Origin: Burkholderiaceae bacterium
GTDB taxonomy: Bacteria; Pseudomonadota; Gammaproteobacteria; Burkholderiales; Burkholderiaceae
DNA length: 56,941 nucleotides
Assembly (NCBI GenBank): GCA_947462685.1
Contig: CANHPL010000011.1
Span: 1-56,941 of the forward strand
Direction of reading: 5' to 3'
The notes below the pieces were generated by a model. The model made no database searches. It worked only from the letters and a program-made list of their open reading frames with translations, and had not been told where the DNA came from. The translations under genes were made by a program, and so were the position numbers. Shown in pieces: positions 42,946 to 52,249 of this stretch; position 1 is the stretch's first letter; the number at the start of each line of letters is the position of its first letter.

Positions 42946-43917
42946 CTATTTTGATTTTGTTGCAGCAATATTTTTCGCCCAACGAGATATTTCAGAACTA
43001 AAGTAAGCTGAGTTTTGTTCTAAATTTCCTCCCATTGGGACTAAATCATTGGTGTCCAGTTTTTCAATCACTTCAGGACTTTGAAGGGCTAGATTGATAG
43101 CTTGATTAATCTTCTGTTTAATTTCTAAGGGTGTGTTTTTTGGCACAAATACACCTGTCCAAAGATCGTCTCTGAGTTGTGGGTAGCCAGCTTCAATCAC
43201 GGTTGGCACATTCGGTAAGCTAGTTAATCGTTTTTCACTCGAGACAGCGAGAACTTTGACTTTACCTTGTTTTGCAAATTGCGTCACACCAGTCATCGCT
43301 CCACAAGTGATGGGTGTTTCACCACTCACCGTCGCGAGTAATGCAGGACTAGATCCTTTATACGGGATGTGAGTTACATTAGCTTTCCAAATAATACGAA
43401 ATAAATTTTCACAAGTAATGCTTGGTGGGGTGCCAGTTCCTGCAGTGGCAAAAGATAAATTATCTTTTAAAGCAATTTGTTTTAACTCTTCTAGATTATT
43501 CGCCGGAATTTTTTCATTAATAAAAATACCCATTGGTAAATTACTCGCGAAAGAAACCACATCAAAATCCTGTGGTTTATAACCAGTAGAGCTTCCAGAT
43601 AAAGCATTGACGATGATGGAAGGAGATACGACTAATATCGTATATCCATCTGGTTGTGAGTTGGCAACATATTGCACACCAATACTTGCACCAGCTCCAG
43701 CACGATTTTCTACAATAACGGGTTGTTTAATTAGTTCAGAAAGTTTTTGACCAATGACTCTTGCGGTTACATCCGTCGATCCACCAGGAGCAAATGGCAC
43801 AATAAAATGTATCGGTTTATTGGGGTAAGAAGTATTTTGTGCATGAGCAATTGAAGATAAAAAACAAACACCCAATATCGTTAATTTCAGCAGATGTCTA
43901 CAGGTATTAACTTTCAT
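42946..43917 (-). CDS. Bug-family periplasmic binding protein (TctC-like), copy 1
   Basis: A 323-residue extracytoplasmic solute receptor of the tripartite tricarboxylate transport (Bug) family. It has a signal peptide (about 1-26, ending AHAQ), then YPNKPIHFIVPFAPGGSTDV, the family N-terminus, and GAGASIGVQYVANSQPDGYT. Bug proteins bind small carboxylates or related organics. No TctA/TctB membrane genes are near, which is common for Bug proteins. It is the last gene of a minus-strand group with a cupin and another Bug gene. Confidence 0.93.
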   Translation of the reverse strand: MKVNTCRHLLKLTILGVCFLSSIAHAQNTSYPNKPIHFIVPFAPGGSTDVTARVIGQKLSELIKQPVIVENRAGAGASIGVQYVANSQPDGYTILVVSPSIIVNALSGSSTGYKPQDFDVVSFASNLPMGIFINEKIPANNLEELKQIALKDNLSFATAGTGTPPSITCENLFRIIWKANVTHIPYKGSSPALLATVSGETPITCGAMTGVTQFAKQGKVKVLAVSSEKRLTSLPNVPTVIEAGYPQLRDDLWTGVFVPKNTPLEIKQKINQAINLALQSPEVIEKLDTNDLVPMGGNLEQNSAYFSSEISRWAKNIAATKSK

Positions 43918-43929
43918 TATGGCCTCGCT

Positions 43930-44484
43930 TTAAGGTTGTCCGTCAATGAGAATAAACGCAATACGTGCTGGATAATCAGATCGATTAGCCCAAGCATGAT
44001 TTGTGCCCCTTTGAATCAAAATATCACCTGCACGTAAAACGGTTTCTTCCGTTTCTAAAATCGCAGTTATTTCACCAGCTAGAACAATTGCATAGTCAAC
44101 CGTTTGCGTAATGTGCATGCCTGGATGATCCCCAGGATGAAGATCATGCCCAGCATCCGGATAGAGAGAAGCAAAGGTGGCATCTTGTAAGCGCTTCACT
44201 TCTAATGGATCTTTTGGCTCAGGAGGGTAGTCAATCACTCTTAAGACAGAACCAGATTGCGGAGGTAAAACTCCTTGATGATTGGTAATGGAGTCTGATG
44301 CACTCACCATGACGGGAGACTCTGTTGTCCGCCAAATATTTGTTACTCGATAACCAGGTCTTTCTGAAACTTCTTTGATAGAGGGTGATTCACCATCTTC
44401 TAAAAAGTAAGATTTTCCAGAAGAATTATTTGCTGTTACCACTCTTCTGACGGGTGAGAGAACATTGGATAAGGTTTTCATCAT
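43930..44484 (-). CDS. Cupin-domain protein
   Basis: A 184-residue protein with a C-terminal cupin barrel at about 110-180: HPGMHITQTVDYAIVLAGEI, then LRAGDILIQRGTNHAWANRS. The histidine/glutamate set is suited to metal binding. Similar small cupins occur with degradation genes for hydroxylated acids or aromatics. It sits between two Bug genes, overlapping the upstream one by 4 bases. No precise function can be assigned. Confidence 0.85.
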   Translation of the reverse strand: MMKTLSNVLSPVRRVVTANNSSGKSYFLEDGESPSIKEVSERPGYRVTNIWRTTESPVMVSASDSITNHQGVLPPQSGSVLRVIDYPPEPKDPLEVKRLQDATFASLYPDAGHDLHPGDHPGMHITQTVDYAIVLAGEITAILETEETVLRAGDILIQRGTNHAWANRSDYPARIAFILIDGQP

Positions 44485-45494
44485 TGTCTGGGTATCCCAA
44501 TTTCATTGACAACTTTGGACCATTTAAGGGATTCTCTTTTCAGATATTGATTAAATTGCAGAACACCTCCTCCAGCTGCATCAAATCCGATATTGGCAAG
44601 GCGTTCTTTAAAACTGGGGTCATCTAGTATTTTTTGTATATCACTGTTCATTTTTTCAACAATCGCTTCATTCGTAGCCTTCGGTAAAAATACACCGACC
44701 CAGGTATAGTCTTCAAAGCCCGGAAATCCAGACTCGGCAACAGTTGGAATATCTGGTAATGAGGGCAGTCTCTTGGCACTTGTAACGGCTAACCCAGTCA
44801 GTTTGCCTGTTTTTATAAATTGGCTCGCAGCAGGAACAGCAACGCTACTAAATTGAACTTCCCCAGTTAATGCAGCATTGACGGCTGGGCCAGCACCTTT
44901 GTAATGAATCGGTTCAACATTAACCTTAGTAAGTACTTTAAATAAATATTCAGCAGATAAGTGAGGGGTAGTACCTTCACCGGGAGAGCCATAATTCAGT
45001 TTCCCAGATTTGGCCTCCTCAATACCTTCCTTTAATGTTTTGGCTTGCAAACTCTTGCCCGCAAGAATGATATTGGGACTCGTTGCAATATTGGCCACAC
45101 CAATAAAGTCTTTGTCTAAGCTATATCCAGGATTATTAAACAAAGAAGCATTGACGGTGATTGAAGTTGTGTTTAACAAAATGGTGTATCCATCACTCAC
45201 AGTTTTAGCTACAGCGGAAGTCCCCATGTTGCCATTGGCGCCAGGACGATTCTCTACAATGACGGGTTGCTTCCAGGAGTCTGATAACTTTTGACCGATC
45301 AGTCTTGCGATAATATCCGTTGGACCTCCAGGCGCATAGGGCACTACTAAGCGAACTGCTTTATTGGGGAAGTCACTCACTGAGGACTGTGCCAAACAAT
45401 TGGACGATGCAATTTGAACGAAAAGCGCCGTTAGAACGAAACGTAATAATTGAATATTTTTTATCATTTTTTTTAAATGCAACAAGGTCTGCAT
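44481..45494 (-). CDS. Bug-family periplasmic binding protein (TctC-like), copy 2
   Basis: A 337-residue Bug receptor. The start at 45494 has GGAGA upstream; MIKNIQ at 45467 is an alternative. A signal peptide (cut near NCLAQ) is followed by FPNKAVRLVVPYAPGGPTDI and NGNMGTSAVAKTVSDGYTIL. It is distinct in sequence from the other two Bug proteins here, so they probably bind different ligands or states. First gene of the minus-strand Bug-cupin-Bug group. Confidence 0.93.
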   Translation of the reverse strand: MQTLLHLKKMIKNIQLLRFVLTALFVQIASSNCLAQSSVSDFPNKAVRLVVPYAPGGPTDIIARLIGQKLSDSWKQPVIVENRPGANGNMGTSAVAKTVSDGYTILLNTTSITVNASLFNNPGYSLDKDFIGVANIATSPNIILAGKSLQAKTLKEGIEEAKSGKLNYGSPGEGTTPHLSAEYLFKVLTKVNVEPIHYKGAGPAVNAALTGEVQFSSVAVPAASQFIKTGKLTGLAVTSAKRLPSLPDIPTVAESGFPGFEDYTWVGVFLPKATNEAIVEKMNSDIQKILDDPSFKERLANIGFDAAGGGVLQFNQYLKRESLKWSKVVNEIGIPRQ

Positions 45495-45692
45495 TTGTCT
45501 CCTTTTTTTAGTATCTACTTATTTTTTTAATTTGTGTTTATTAACTAGTGTAAATGCTAATAGAGACAACCAAAAATTTCCCTATATTTTTTTAGTCACC
45601 TGTTTAAAAAACACCAATTTAAGTATAGAATGAGAAATAAAGAAGTAATTCAAAGTGAAAAGAGTTACTCAAATAATAATTTCGGAGACATT
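45495..45692. other. A+T-rich divergent intergenic region
   Basis: The gap between the minus-strand Bug group and the plus-strand ThDP gene spans 45495-45905. This half shows no gene. It contains short A+T-rich dyads such as TGTTTAAAAAACA at 45600-45612. Promoters for both sides must lie here, but I cannot place them with confidence. Confidence 0.4.
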
Positions 45693-45845
45693 ATGTTCAT
45701 AACATTTGTAGAGGCTGTAAATGCTCAAAAAAATGGAGCAAATCTTTCAGACTCATGCACGCTTCCATTGATTTTGCGCGGAGATATTTCAGATCAATTG
45801 GCAAAACAAAAGAAGGATGATTCAAAGCGACATAGTCAAATCTAA
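45693..45845 (+). CDS. Possible 50-residue protein upstream of the ThDP gene
   Basis: A short ORF whose ATG has GGAG at good spacing (TCGGAGACATTATG). The product is polar and ends in a lysine-rich tail (QLAKQKKDDSKRHSQI). There is no signal peptide, span or known motif. A longer version from 45630 lacks a ribosome-binding site. It may be a leader peptide or a chance ORF. Confidence 0.3.
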   Translation: MFITFVEAVNAQKNGANLSDSCTLPLILRGDISDQLAKQKKDDSKRHSQI

Positions 45846-45905
45846 AAACGAATGAATCTTCAATTACATTAAATTTAAAACGAACTACATAGAACGGGGA
45901 AATAC

Positions 45906-47582
45906 GTGCCAGAAAAAATGTCCGGAGCAAAATACTTTGCAAAATTACTTGAAGCATATGGTGTAACACATGTTTTTTTTATGGATGCAGTACTTCGAAG
46001 AGCATTAGCAGAAATGGAAGATACAAGCATCACGCGTATCTTGGGTCATACTGAAAAAGGCGTTGGGTATATGGCTGATGGCTACGCACGTGTATCAGGA
46101 AAGCCTGGAATTTGTATGGCTCAGTCGGTAGGCGCAGCCAATCTTGCCGCATCTCTTCAAGATCCATATTTAGGCCACTCGCCAGTCATTGCCTTTACAG
46201 GGCGACATGTTGCGGCGATGCAGTATAGAAATTCTTATCAGGAAGTTGATCATCATCCCTTATTTGAGCCTGTAACTAAATTTAACGCGCAAATGGAAGT
46301 GGTTGAACAAATGCCGCATGTGATTCGGCAAGCATTTAGAGAATCCACTACAGCGACACCAAGACCAGCCCACATTGATGTGGCAGGATTTACTGGAGAT
46401 GCCTTAACCCCCTTAGAGGTTGAGTTTGAAATTGCAGTCGATCAAGTACATACAAAGTTCCCTGCATTTAGACCACAACCTGACCCAATCATGATTCAGG
46501 CAGCGGTGCAGGCAATTGCTGATAGCAAGAAGCCAATCATTATTGCTGATCGTGGTGCAGTTATCTCTGGTGCTAGAGAGGCCCTTCATGCATTTGCAAG
46601 AAAAATTCAGGCACCATTGACTGTGACTTTAGATGCCAAGGCATTGGTCTTAGAGCAAGAACCCTTGTTTCGAGGAATGGTTGGTCTTTATGGCAGAAGT
46701 TGTACCAATCACATGATTGATGAAGCTGATTTAGTCATTTATTTGGGAAGTAATACTAGTGACCACACTACAGCCAATTGGAAACTGCCTCAGCCACATA
46801 TTAAAACTATCCAAATTGATATAGATCCAGTTGAAGTCGGTCGAAATTATGCAAAATGTATTGGTATTCAGGCGGATGTTCGATCCAGTTTAGAAAGTTT
46901 AGAGAAAGCTTGTAATACCCAAAATCGTGATGAGTGGTTAAGTTATACCAAGCAATTAGCTGATACTTGGTGGCAAGAGCAGGAAGTCGAACTCTCACGA
47001 AGTCAAATGCCGATGCGCCCACAAAGACTTTGTCGTGAACTGACAAAAATACTACCTAAAGATGCTATTTTGGTTGCAGACACTGGCTATTCAGCATTAT
47101 GGACGGGGAATTTAGTAGAAATGAGACACCCTGATCAATTGTATATGCGTGCCGCTGGCTCTTTGGGATGGTCGTTTCCCGCAGCTATTGGAGCTAAAGC
47201 AGCAGCACCTAATAGAACGGTCGTCTGTTTTACGGGTGATGGCGGATTTTCATATCACTTACCTGAACTCGAAACGGCAAAGCGTTGGGGCTTAAATGTC
47301 ATTGTTATTGTGAATAACAATGAATGTTTATCGCAAGGTGTGAAAAACTTAAATATAGCCTATGGCAATCGTCCTGAAGGAAGAAAAAAAGAGTGTTATG
47401 TCTATGAGCCAACTGACTTCGCCAAGATTGCCCAAGCTTTTAATTGCTTTGGCGAAACTGTTGAAAAGCCTGAAGACTTTCAATCTGCTTTTGAGAGGGC
47501 TTTAGCAAGTAATTTACCAGCAGTCATCGACGTTAAAACTGAATTTGCTTATCAAGCACAACTAGCCTGGGTACCAGCATGA
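45906..47582 (+). CDS. ThDP-dependent enzyme, acetolactate-synthase-like
   Basis: A 558-residue enzyme of the acetohydroxyacid synthase/oxalyl-CoA decarboxylase superfamily. The catalytic glutamate is in ILGHTEKGVGYMADGYARVS, the central domain has ADLVIYLGSNTSDHTT, and the ThDP-Mg motif is CFTGDGGFSYHLPELETAKR ending with NNNE. The start is GTG 45906 or ATG 45918. It is not IlvB: there is no small subunit gene and the neighbours are catabolic. Decarboxylation or carboligation of a 2-oxo acid is likely; the substrate is unknown. Its stop overlaps the next gene. Confidence 0.88.
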   Translation: MPEKMSGAKYFAKLLEAYGVTHVFFMDAVLRRALAEMEDTSITRILGHTEKGVGYMADGYARVSGKPGICMAQSVGAANLAASLQDPYLGHSPVIAFTGRHVAAMQYRNSYQEVDHHPLFEPVTKFNAQMEVVEQMPHVIRQAFRESTTATPRPAHIDVAGFTGDALTPLEVEFEIAVDQVHTKFPAFRPQPDPIMIQAAVQAIADSKKPIIIADRGAVISGAREALHAFARKIQAPLTVTLDAKALVLEQEPLFRGMVGLYGRSCTNHMIDEADLVIYLGSNTSDHTTANWKLPQPHIKTIQIDIDPVEVGRNYAKCIGIQADVRSSLESLEKACNTQNRDEWLSYTKQLADTWWQEQEVELSRSQMPMRPQRLCRELTKILPKDAILVADTGYSALWTGNLVEMRHPDQLYMRAAGSLGWSFPAAIGAKAAAPNRTVVCFTGDGGFSYHLPELETAKRWGLNVIVIVNNNECLSQGVKNLNIAYGNRPEGRKKECYVYEPTDFAKIAQAFNCFGETVEKPEDFQSAFERALASNLPAVIDVKTEFAYQAQLAWVPA

Positions 47583-48151
47583 GCCAACAAACAACTGTAC
47601 GTATTCCCCCCATTCCAATGGAGCAGATGACTCCTGAGCAACTTGCGGTAGCCAATACTCTGATTGCAAGTCCGAGAAAAAGGTTGAGTGGTCCTTTTAA
47701 TGCATTACTCCGTAAACCAGTATTAGCTGATCGCGTGCGTCAATTAGGAGACAGTATTCGATTTGAAAATTCTTTATCGGATCAATTACGTGAATTTGCT
47801 ATCAGTATTACTGCTAAATACTGGGCTGCAAAATACGAATGGTATATCCATAGCAATTTAGCGATTGATTATGGCATTGATCCAAAAGTTATTAATGCTA
47901 TTGGTTTAAATCAGGAAGTTAATCTTACAGATCCAGAACAAATTATTGTCTATGAGTTTACTAACGAGGTTTTAAACACGAAGGAAGTAAGTGATCTAAC
48001 CTATGCAAAAGCATTAGAAAAATTTGGCGAAATCACCGTGATTGACTTAATGGCAACGATTGGCTATTTTGGGTTTGTATCAGTCATCCTGAATACGGTT
48101 CGGGTACCCTTACCAGATGGCGTCGAACTGAAGAACTTTAAAACAGAGTAA
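47579..48151 (+). CDS. Carboxymuconolactone decarboxylase-like protein
   Basis: A 190-residue, all-helical protein of the CMD/AhpD superfamily. RKRLSGPFNALLRKPVLADR and FAISITAKYWAAKYEWYIHS are the typical middle segments, and the AhpD-type CxxC pair is absent, so it is not a peroxidase. Many such proteins accompany ring-cleavage or lactone pathways, with reactions not defined. ATGA overlap with the ThDP gene suggests a joint pathway. Confidence 0.87.
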   Translation: MSQQTTVRIPPIPMEQMTPEQLAVANTLIASPRKRLSGPFNALLRKPVLADRVRQLGDSIRFENSLSDQLREFAISITAKYWAAKYEWYIHSNLAIDYGIDPKVINAIGLNQEVNLTDPEQIIVYEFTNEVLNTKEVSDLTYAKALEKFGEITVIDLMATIGYFGFVSVILNTVRVPLPDGVELKNFKTE

Positions 48152-48194
48152 GTAGATTCACAAAATTGTAATTGATCAAGATGAACTAAAAGTG

Positions 48195-48217
48195 TTAGGG
48201 GTAAAAATTACCCCTAA
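48195..48217. terminator. Bidirectional terminator between convergent genes
   Basis: TTAGGGGTAA and TTACCCCTAA form a perfect 10-bp stem with a 3-base loop between the CMD-like gene (plus) and Bug copy 3 (minus). T-rich sequence follows moderately on both strands. Confidence 0.7.
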
Positions 48218-48219
48218 GT

Positions 48220-49197
48220 TTAGTTAGATTTCATATTTGCAGCGGTGATAAGTTCACCGTATTTTTTTCTATCAGCGGCAATTGAATCTTCAAATTGTTT
48301 GCCTGTAACTTGCCATGGAACAAGACCAGCCTTCAGAATTTTTTCTTGCATCGCCTTATTAGAGAGAATTTCATCGATTGCCTTAAAGAGTTTTGCAGTC
48401 ACTTCTGGAGGCATTCCTGCGGGACCAACAACACCCCCTAAAGAACTACAATCATAGCCTTTAAGGCCTAATTCATTGAGTGTGGGGTAGTTGGGGCGGT
48501 TTGGAATACGGTTTAAGTTAGAGGTTGCTAAAACATTCGCTTTCCCAGCATCTACGAAATTTAAAATAGATGGACCAGAGCCAAAGGTAAAGGTAACTTC
48601 GTTAGCTAATAATGCAACTGCTGCAGGCGCCGCACCTTTGTAAGGAACATGGGTCATCTGAGTGCCTGTCATTTGACTCAGCATTGCACCAGCCAAATGA
48701 ATACCATTACCAACACCAGGAGAACTGTAGGTCACTTTACCCGGGTTTGCTTTAGCCATCGTAATTAAATCATTGAGTGATTTGATACCTGATTCAGGAG
48801 TAACAGATAAATAAAAGGGGAATTTAACGAAGGAAGAAATATAGGTGAAGTCTTTGGCTGGATCATATGGAAGAGTCATTAGAACCATGTTTACATCTAA
48901 AGCTCCAGTGGATACCATGGACAAGGTATAGCCATCAGGCTTTGATTGCCGTAAAAAATTCATAGCAATGGTACCGTTTGCCCCAGCTTTATTATCAACA
49001 ATGACTGAAACCTTGAGTTTTTCCTCAAGTGCTTGCGCAAGCATTCTGCCAGCACCGTCTACACCGCCACCAGGAGCAAATGGCACAATCAAGCGGATTG
49101 GACCATTAGGCCATTCATCGGCGGCGTATGCGAATGTGCAATTGATGAAAGCGCAGAAAGAAATAATCCATACACTGATATATCGCAAAGATTTCAT
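48220..49197 (-). CDS. Bug-family periplasmic binding protein (TctC-like), copy 3
   Basis: A 325-residue Bug receptor with a signal peptide ending near TFAYAAD, then WPNGPIRLIVPFAPGGGVDG and GANGTIAMNFLRQSKPDGYT. It lies between the CMD-like gene and a second cupin gene, on minus. Length and motifs are normal for the family. Ligand unknown. Confidence 0.93.
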   Translation of the reverse strand: MKSLRYISVWIISFCAFINCTFAYAADEWPNGPIRLIVPFAPGGGVDGAGRMLAQALEEKLKVSVIVDNKAGANGTIAMNFLRQSKPDGYTLSMVSTGALDVNMVLMTLPYDPAKDFTYISSFVKFPFYLSVTPESGIKSLNDLITMAKANPGKVTYSSPGVGNGIHLAGAMLSQMTGTQMTHVPYKGAAPAAVALLANEVTFTFGSGPSILNFVDAGKANVLATSNLNRIPNRPNYPTLNELGLKGYDCSSLGGVVGPAGMPPEVTAKLFKAIDEILSNKAMQEKILKAGLVPWQVTGKQFEDSIAADRKKYGELITAANMKSN

Positions 49198-49250
49198 ATT
49201 GTGTTGCCCCTAGTATTTTTATAGTAATTACAGCAATCTTCTTTTAGTTG

Positions 49251-49742
49251 TTACATAAACTCCACTTTTGCAACATCGCCAGGCTGGACGGTAAGTAGTA
49301 AACCTTCTTCTCTTCCCTCGCCAGGTGTTAGGTTAATAAAGCGGCGTGGAACAAACGGAGGAACTGAGCAGACATCTAGTGGATCAAGGTCTACGGAATA
49401 TTTTTCACCTAGGCCCCAAATAATTCGCCATTGACCTTTAATTGCTACAAAAGTTTCATTAGTATCATGGTTATGTAGTTTGGGCCCATTTCCAGGCTTT
49501 GCCTCTACATAGGACATTTGAAAACCCTCAGAAATTGGAATGGCTGACATCGGCTCTTTACCGCCATCAACAATAAGACCGGTGCCAACTACGAGATAAT
49601 TTTTTCGTTCGTTGCCAGGTAACAAACTATCTGGATATCGATCTGGAGGATATTTGAGATTGCTATGCCGAGCAACTCGATGGTTCATTTGCTCTGGAGA
49701 TAATTCTTTAATCTCCATTTCATATTCTTTTAATTCAGACAT
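49251..49742 (-). CDS. Cupin-domain protein, second copy
   Basis: A 163-residue cupin. The metal-site motif is KLHNHDTNETFVAIKGQWRI and the second half VDLDPLDVCSVPPFVPRRFI. It shares the fold but little sequence with the cupin at 43930. It lies upstream of Bug copy 3 on the same strand, 53 bases apart, mirroring the other Bug-cupin pair. Function unknown; a regulatory or dioxygenase-type role is possible. Confidence 0.83.
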   Translation of the reverse strand: MSELKEYEMEIKELSPEQMNHRVARHSNLKYPPDRYPDSLLPGNERKNYLVVGTGLIVDGGKEPMSAIPISEGFQMSYVEAKPGNGPKLHNHDTNETFVAIKGQWRIIWGLGEKYSVDLDPLDVCSVPPFVPRRFINLTPGEGREEGLLLTVQPGDVAKVEFM

Positions 49743-49861
49743 TTTTATTTACCTTGATATCATTTATCGAATCAATCTTTAGAGTACCGAAGTACCTATT
49801 GATTACTCAATGATAATATTATTGAAGAGAATAATTACATATTAGGGTTTATGCTAGGGAT

Positions 49862-50596
49862 ATGAAGCCAATCAAACAGTTAGATACAAGAGATTTTTTT
49901 ACCCAGGCTCAAGGTCGAGAAGTTCCAGCTAGTATTTGGATGCCTCATGAGACGACAGAGCCATTACCTCTCATCTTAGTTGGTCATGGTGGAAGTGGTC
50001 ATAAAAGATCACAACTTGTACAAGATGTAGCTACAGCATTGTTAAACGACTTTGAAGTTGCTGTAGTTGCTATTGATGGGCCAGTTCATGGATCAAGAAG
50101 AGAAATCTTTAATGATGGGCCAGTAGTTCGACAAGAATTTCGAGATCTATGGACTTCTGGTTTAAGTGTTGATCCGATGATTGCGGATTGGATGTCATGC
50201 ATAGATTACTTATGCCAAATGCCAGAAATTGATGCTACAAAAATTGGGTGGTACGGCATTTCAATGGGCACAGCATACGGTATCCCACTGGTTGCTAAAG
50301 ATCAACGAATCAAAGTGGCAGCACTTGGTATGTGGGGTACTTGCCGGGAACCAGCACATCGTCTAAAAGAGGATGCGGCAAGTATTGCAATACCCGTTCT
50401 TTTTCAAGTAAAAGAACAGGACGAAATATTTACTCCCAAAGGCCAGCAAGAATTATATGATTGCCTTGCAAGCCAGGAGAAGACATGGAAGTCGTACCCT
50501 GGTGGGCATACAGACCCCAAAGATCAGCAATTGAAAGATATTGTGCAATTTCTCATGCATCACTTGATGGACCAGTGTGACTTTGATGCTAAATAA
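49862..50596 (+). CDS. Alpha/beta hydrolase, dienelactone-hydrolase-like
   Basis: A 244-residue hydrolase. LILVGHGGSGHKRSQ forms the oxyanion turn, the nucleophile is the serine in GWYGISMGTAYG, and the acid and base are probably in KEQDEIFTP and YPGGHTDP. It has no signal peptide and acts in the cytoplasm. It overlaps the SDR gene by 20 bases and is divergent from the cupin. Ester or lactone hydrolysis in the same catabolic block is inferred. Confidence 0.85.
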   Translation: MKPIKQLDTRDFFTQAQGREVPASIWMPHETTEPLPLILVGHGGSGHKRSQLVQDVATALLNDFEVAVVAIDGPVHGSRREIFNDGPVVRQEFRDLWTSGLSVDPMIADWMSCIDYLCQMPEIDATKIGWYGISMGTAYGIPLVAKDQRIKVAALGMWGTCREPAHRLKEDAASIAIPVLFQVKEQDEIFTPKGQQELYDCLASQEKTWKSYPGGHTDPKDQQLKDIVQFLMHHLMDQCDFDAK

Positions 50597-51335
50597 AACT
50601 GCTCTTGTAACAGGCGCTTCATACGGCATTGGTCAAGCAACTGCAATAGCTTTAGCTAAAGATGGATTTGACATAGCGATTACTGATCTAAACATAGAGT
50701 CCCTAAAAAGTACGCAATCAGCTATTGAGGCGTTGGGTAAAAATGTTATTTCAATTGCCTTAGATATTAGAGATCAGTCTCAAATTGATGAGGCTTTAAT
50801 TCAAGTTGAAAAAGCATTTGGAGGATTGTATTTGTTGGTCAATAATGCCGGAGTTCCTTCTCTAAGAAAATCCGCTATTGATATACATCTTCAAGAGTGG
50901 GAGGAGCTAATGGCCGTTAATCTCACGGGAACCTTTTTCATGACAACAAGTTTTGGTAAAAGACTCATTAAGCAAGGCACGGGTGGATGTGTCGTGAATA
51001 TCGGTTCAACACATGGTCAGGTTGGCTTTAAAGGTGCAAGCGCGTATGGAATTGCAAAAGCCGGAATTAGCCACCTTTCTAAAATGTTGGCGATTGAATG
51101 GGCGCCATACAATATTCGGGTTAACACAATTGCGCCAGGGTCAACTTTTACAGAATCGAGAGCCCCGAGCTTTTCCGAGCCCAGTCGAAAAAAAGAGCTA
51201 TTGAGTAGAGTACCTTTAAATCGCTTTGCCAAGCCAGAAGAAATTGCCGAAGCTGTGAAATATCTAGCCAGCCCATTAGCTAGTTACACCACTGGGCAAA
51301 CGATTTTAATTGATGGTGGTTTAACTGCCGCATAA
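50577..51335 (+). CDS. Short-chain dehydrogenase/reductase (SDR)
   Basis: A 252-residue classical SDR. The cofactor motif is TGASYGIGQATA, NNAG is present, and the catalytic YxxxK is in SAYGIAKAGISHLSK. The C-terminus TTGQTILIDGGLTAA is standard. The start may be 50577 or ATG 50586 (MLNKTALVTG), which fits better. It probably oxidises or reduces an alcohol/ketone of the local pathway. Confidence 0.9.
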   Translation: MTLMLNKTALVTGASYGIGQATAIALAKDGFDIAITDLNIESLKSTQSAIEALGKNVISIALDIRDQSQIDEALIQVEKAFGGLYLLVNNAGVPSLRKSAIDIHLQEWEELMAVNLTGTFFMTTSFGKRLIKQGTGGCVVNIGSTHGQVGFKGASAYGIAKAGISHLSKMLAIEWAPYNIRVNTIAPGSTFTESRAPSFSEPSRKKELLSRVPLNRFAKPEEIAEAVKYLASPLASYTTGQTILIDGGLTAA

Positions 51336-51432
51336 GAAAATTCGAGCTTGAGTCACCCTTAAGATATCCCTAATCAATATAGGTTTTTAATAAAAGTAAT
51401 AAAATAGTTAAAAATGTAAACTAGGGTTTAAT

Positions 51433-51885
51433 ATGAATCAACAACGAAGAAATTTACTGAAACATTCTATGGTATTTGGCCTCATGGCAACTGCTGGGCT
51501 CATTAGTACGAGTCAAGCCCAAGAATGGAGTAAAGCCGCTTTTGACGGTAAAAGTTTAGATGATGTGTTTAAGGCCCTAAATACTGCAACTCCGGAAAAA
51601 TCTTCAGCGATTACTCTGACTGCGCCTGATATTGCAGAAAATGGCGCTGTAGTCCCTGTAGGCCTAACAACCTCGTTAAAAGCTGAGCAAGTCGCCATTT
51701 TGGTGGAAAAAAATCCAAATACCTTAGCTGGTCAATTTTATTTTCCTGCAGGAACTGAGGCATTTGTAACCACACGTATCAAAATGGCACAAACCTCGAA
51801 TGTCTATTTTTTGGTAAAAGCTGAGGGGAAGTGGCTCATGACGATGAAAGAAATTAAAGTGACTTTAGGTGGTTGTGGGGGCTAA
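51433..51885 (+). CDS. soxY: SoxY, thiosulfate-oxidation carrier protein
   Basis: A 150-residue carrier that holds the sulfur substrate on its C-terminal cysteine. The tail ends LGGCGG, the family's swinging-arm motif. The N-terminus has a twin-arginine leader (NQQRRNLLKHSMVFGLMA) that exports it folded with SoxZ. It starts the sox run soxYZAXB. No soxR-like gene is present upstream. Confidence 0.96.
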   Translation: MNQQRRNLLKHSMVFGLMATAGLISTSQAQEWSKAAFDGKSLDDVFKALNTATPEKSSAITLTAPDIAENGAVVPVGLTTSLKAEQVAILVEKNPNTLAGQFYFPAGTEAFVTTRIKMAQTSNVYFLVKAEGKWLMTMKEIKVTLGGCGG

Positions 51886-51927
51886 TCGTAGCGCCCCATC
51901 ATCAACTTTCTAACTAGAGGAATTAAC

Positions 51928-52236
51928 ATGCCAGATCCAATGCGTATTCGAGCTTCAGAAAAAGACGGAATTGTCGACGTCAAGATTTTAATGAGACATG
52001 ATATGGAAACCGGTCAACGTAAAGACGCTGCTGGTAGGACAATCCCTGCTTGGTTTATCAATCAAGTCAGTGCGAAGGTGCAGGGGCGTGATGTTTTTAA
52101 TGCTAATTTGGGTTCCGCTATCTCAAAAGATCCTTTTTTAAACTTTAAATATAAAGGATCTAAAGGTGATAAGTTGACTGTTACCTGGACTGACTCCAAA
52201 GGTGAAAAAAGAACTGATGAGATATTGGTTTCCTAG
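51928..52236 (+). CDS. soxZ: SoxZ, sulfur-carrier chaperone partner
   Basis: A 102-residue SoxZ, the partner of SoxY. MPDPMRIRASEKDGIVDVKI and LMRHDMETGQRKDAAGR are family signatures. It has no signal peptide because it is carried out with SoxY by the Tat system. An AGAGGA site precedes the ATG. Confidence 0.95.
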   Translation: MPDPMRIRASEKDGIVDVKILMRHDMETGQRKDAAGRTIPAWFINQVSAKVQGRDVFNANLGSAISKDPFLNFKYKGSKGDKLTVTWTDSKGEKRTDEILVS

Positions 52237-52249
52237 AAAATATACCTAC

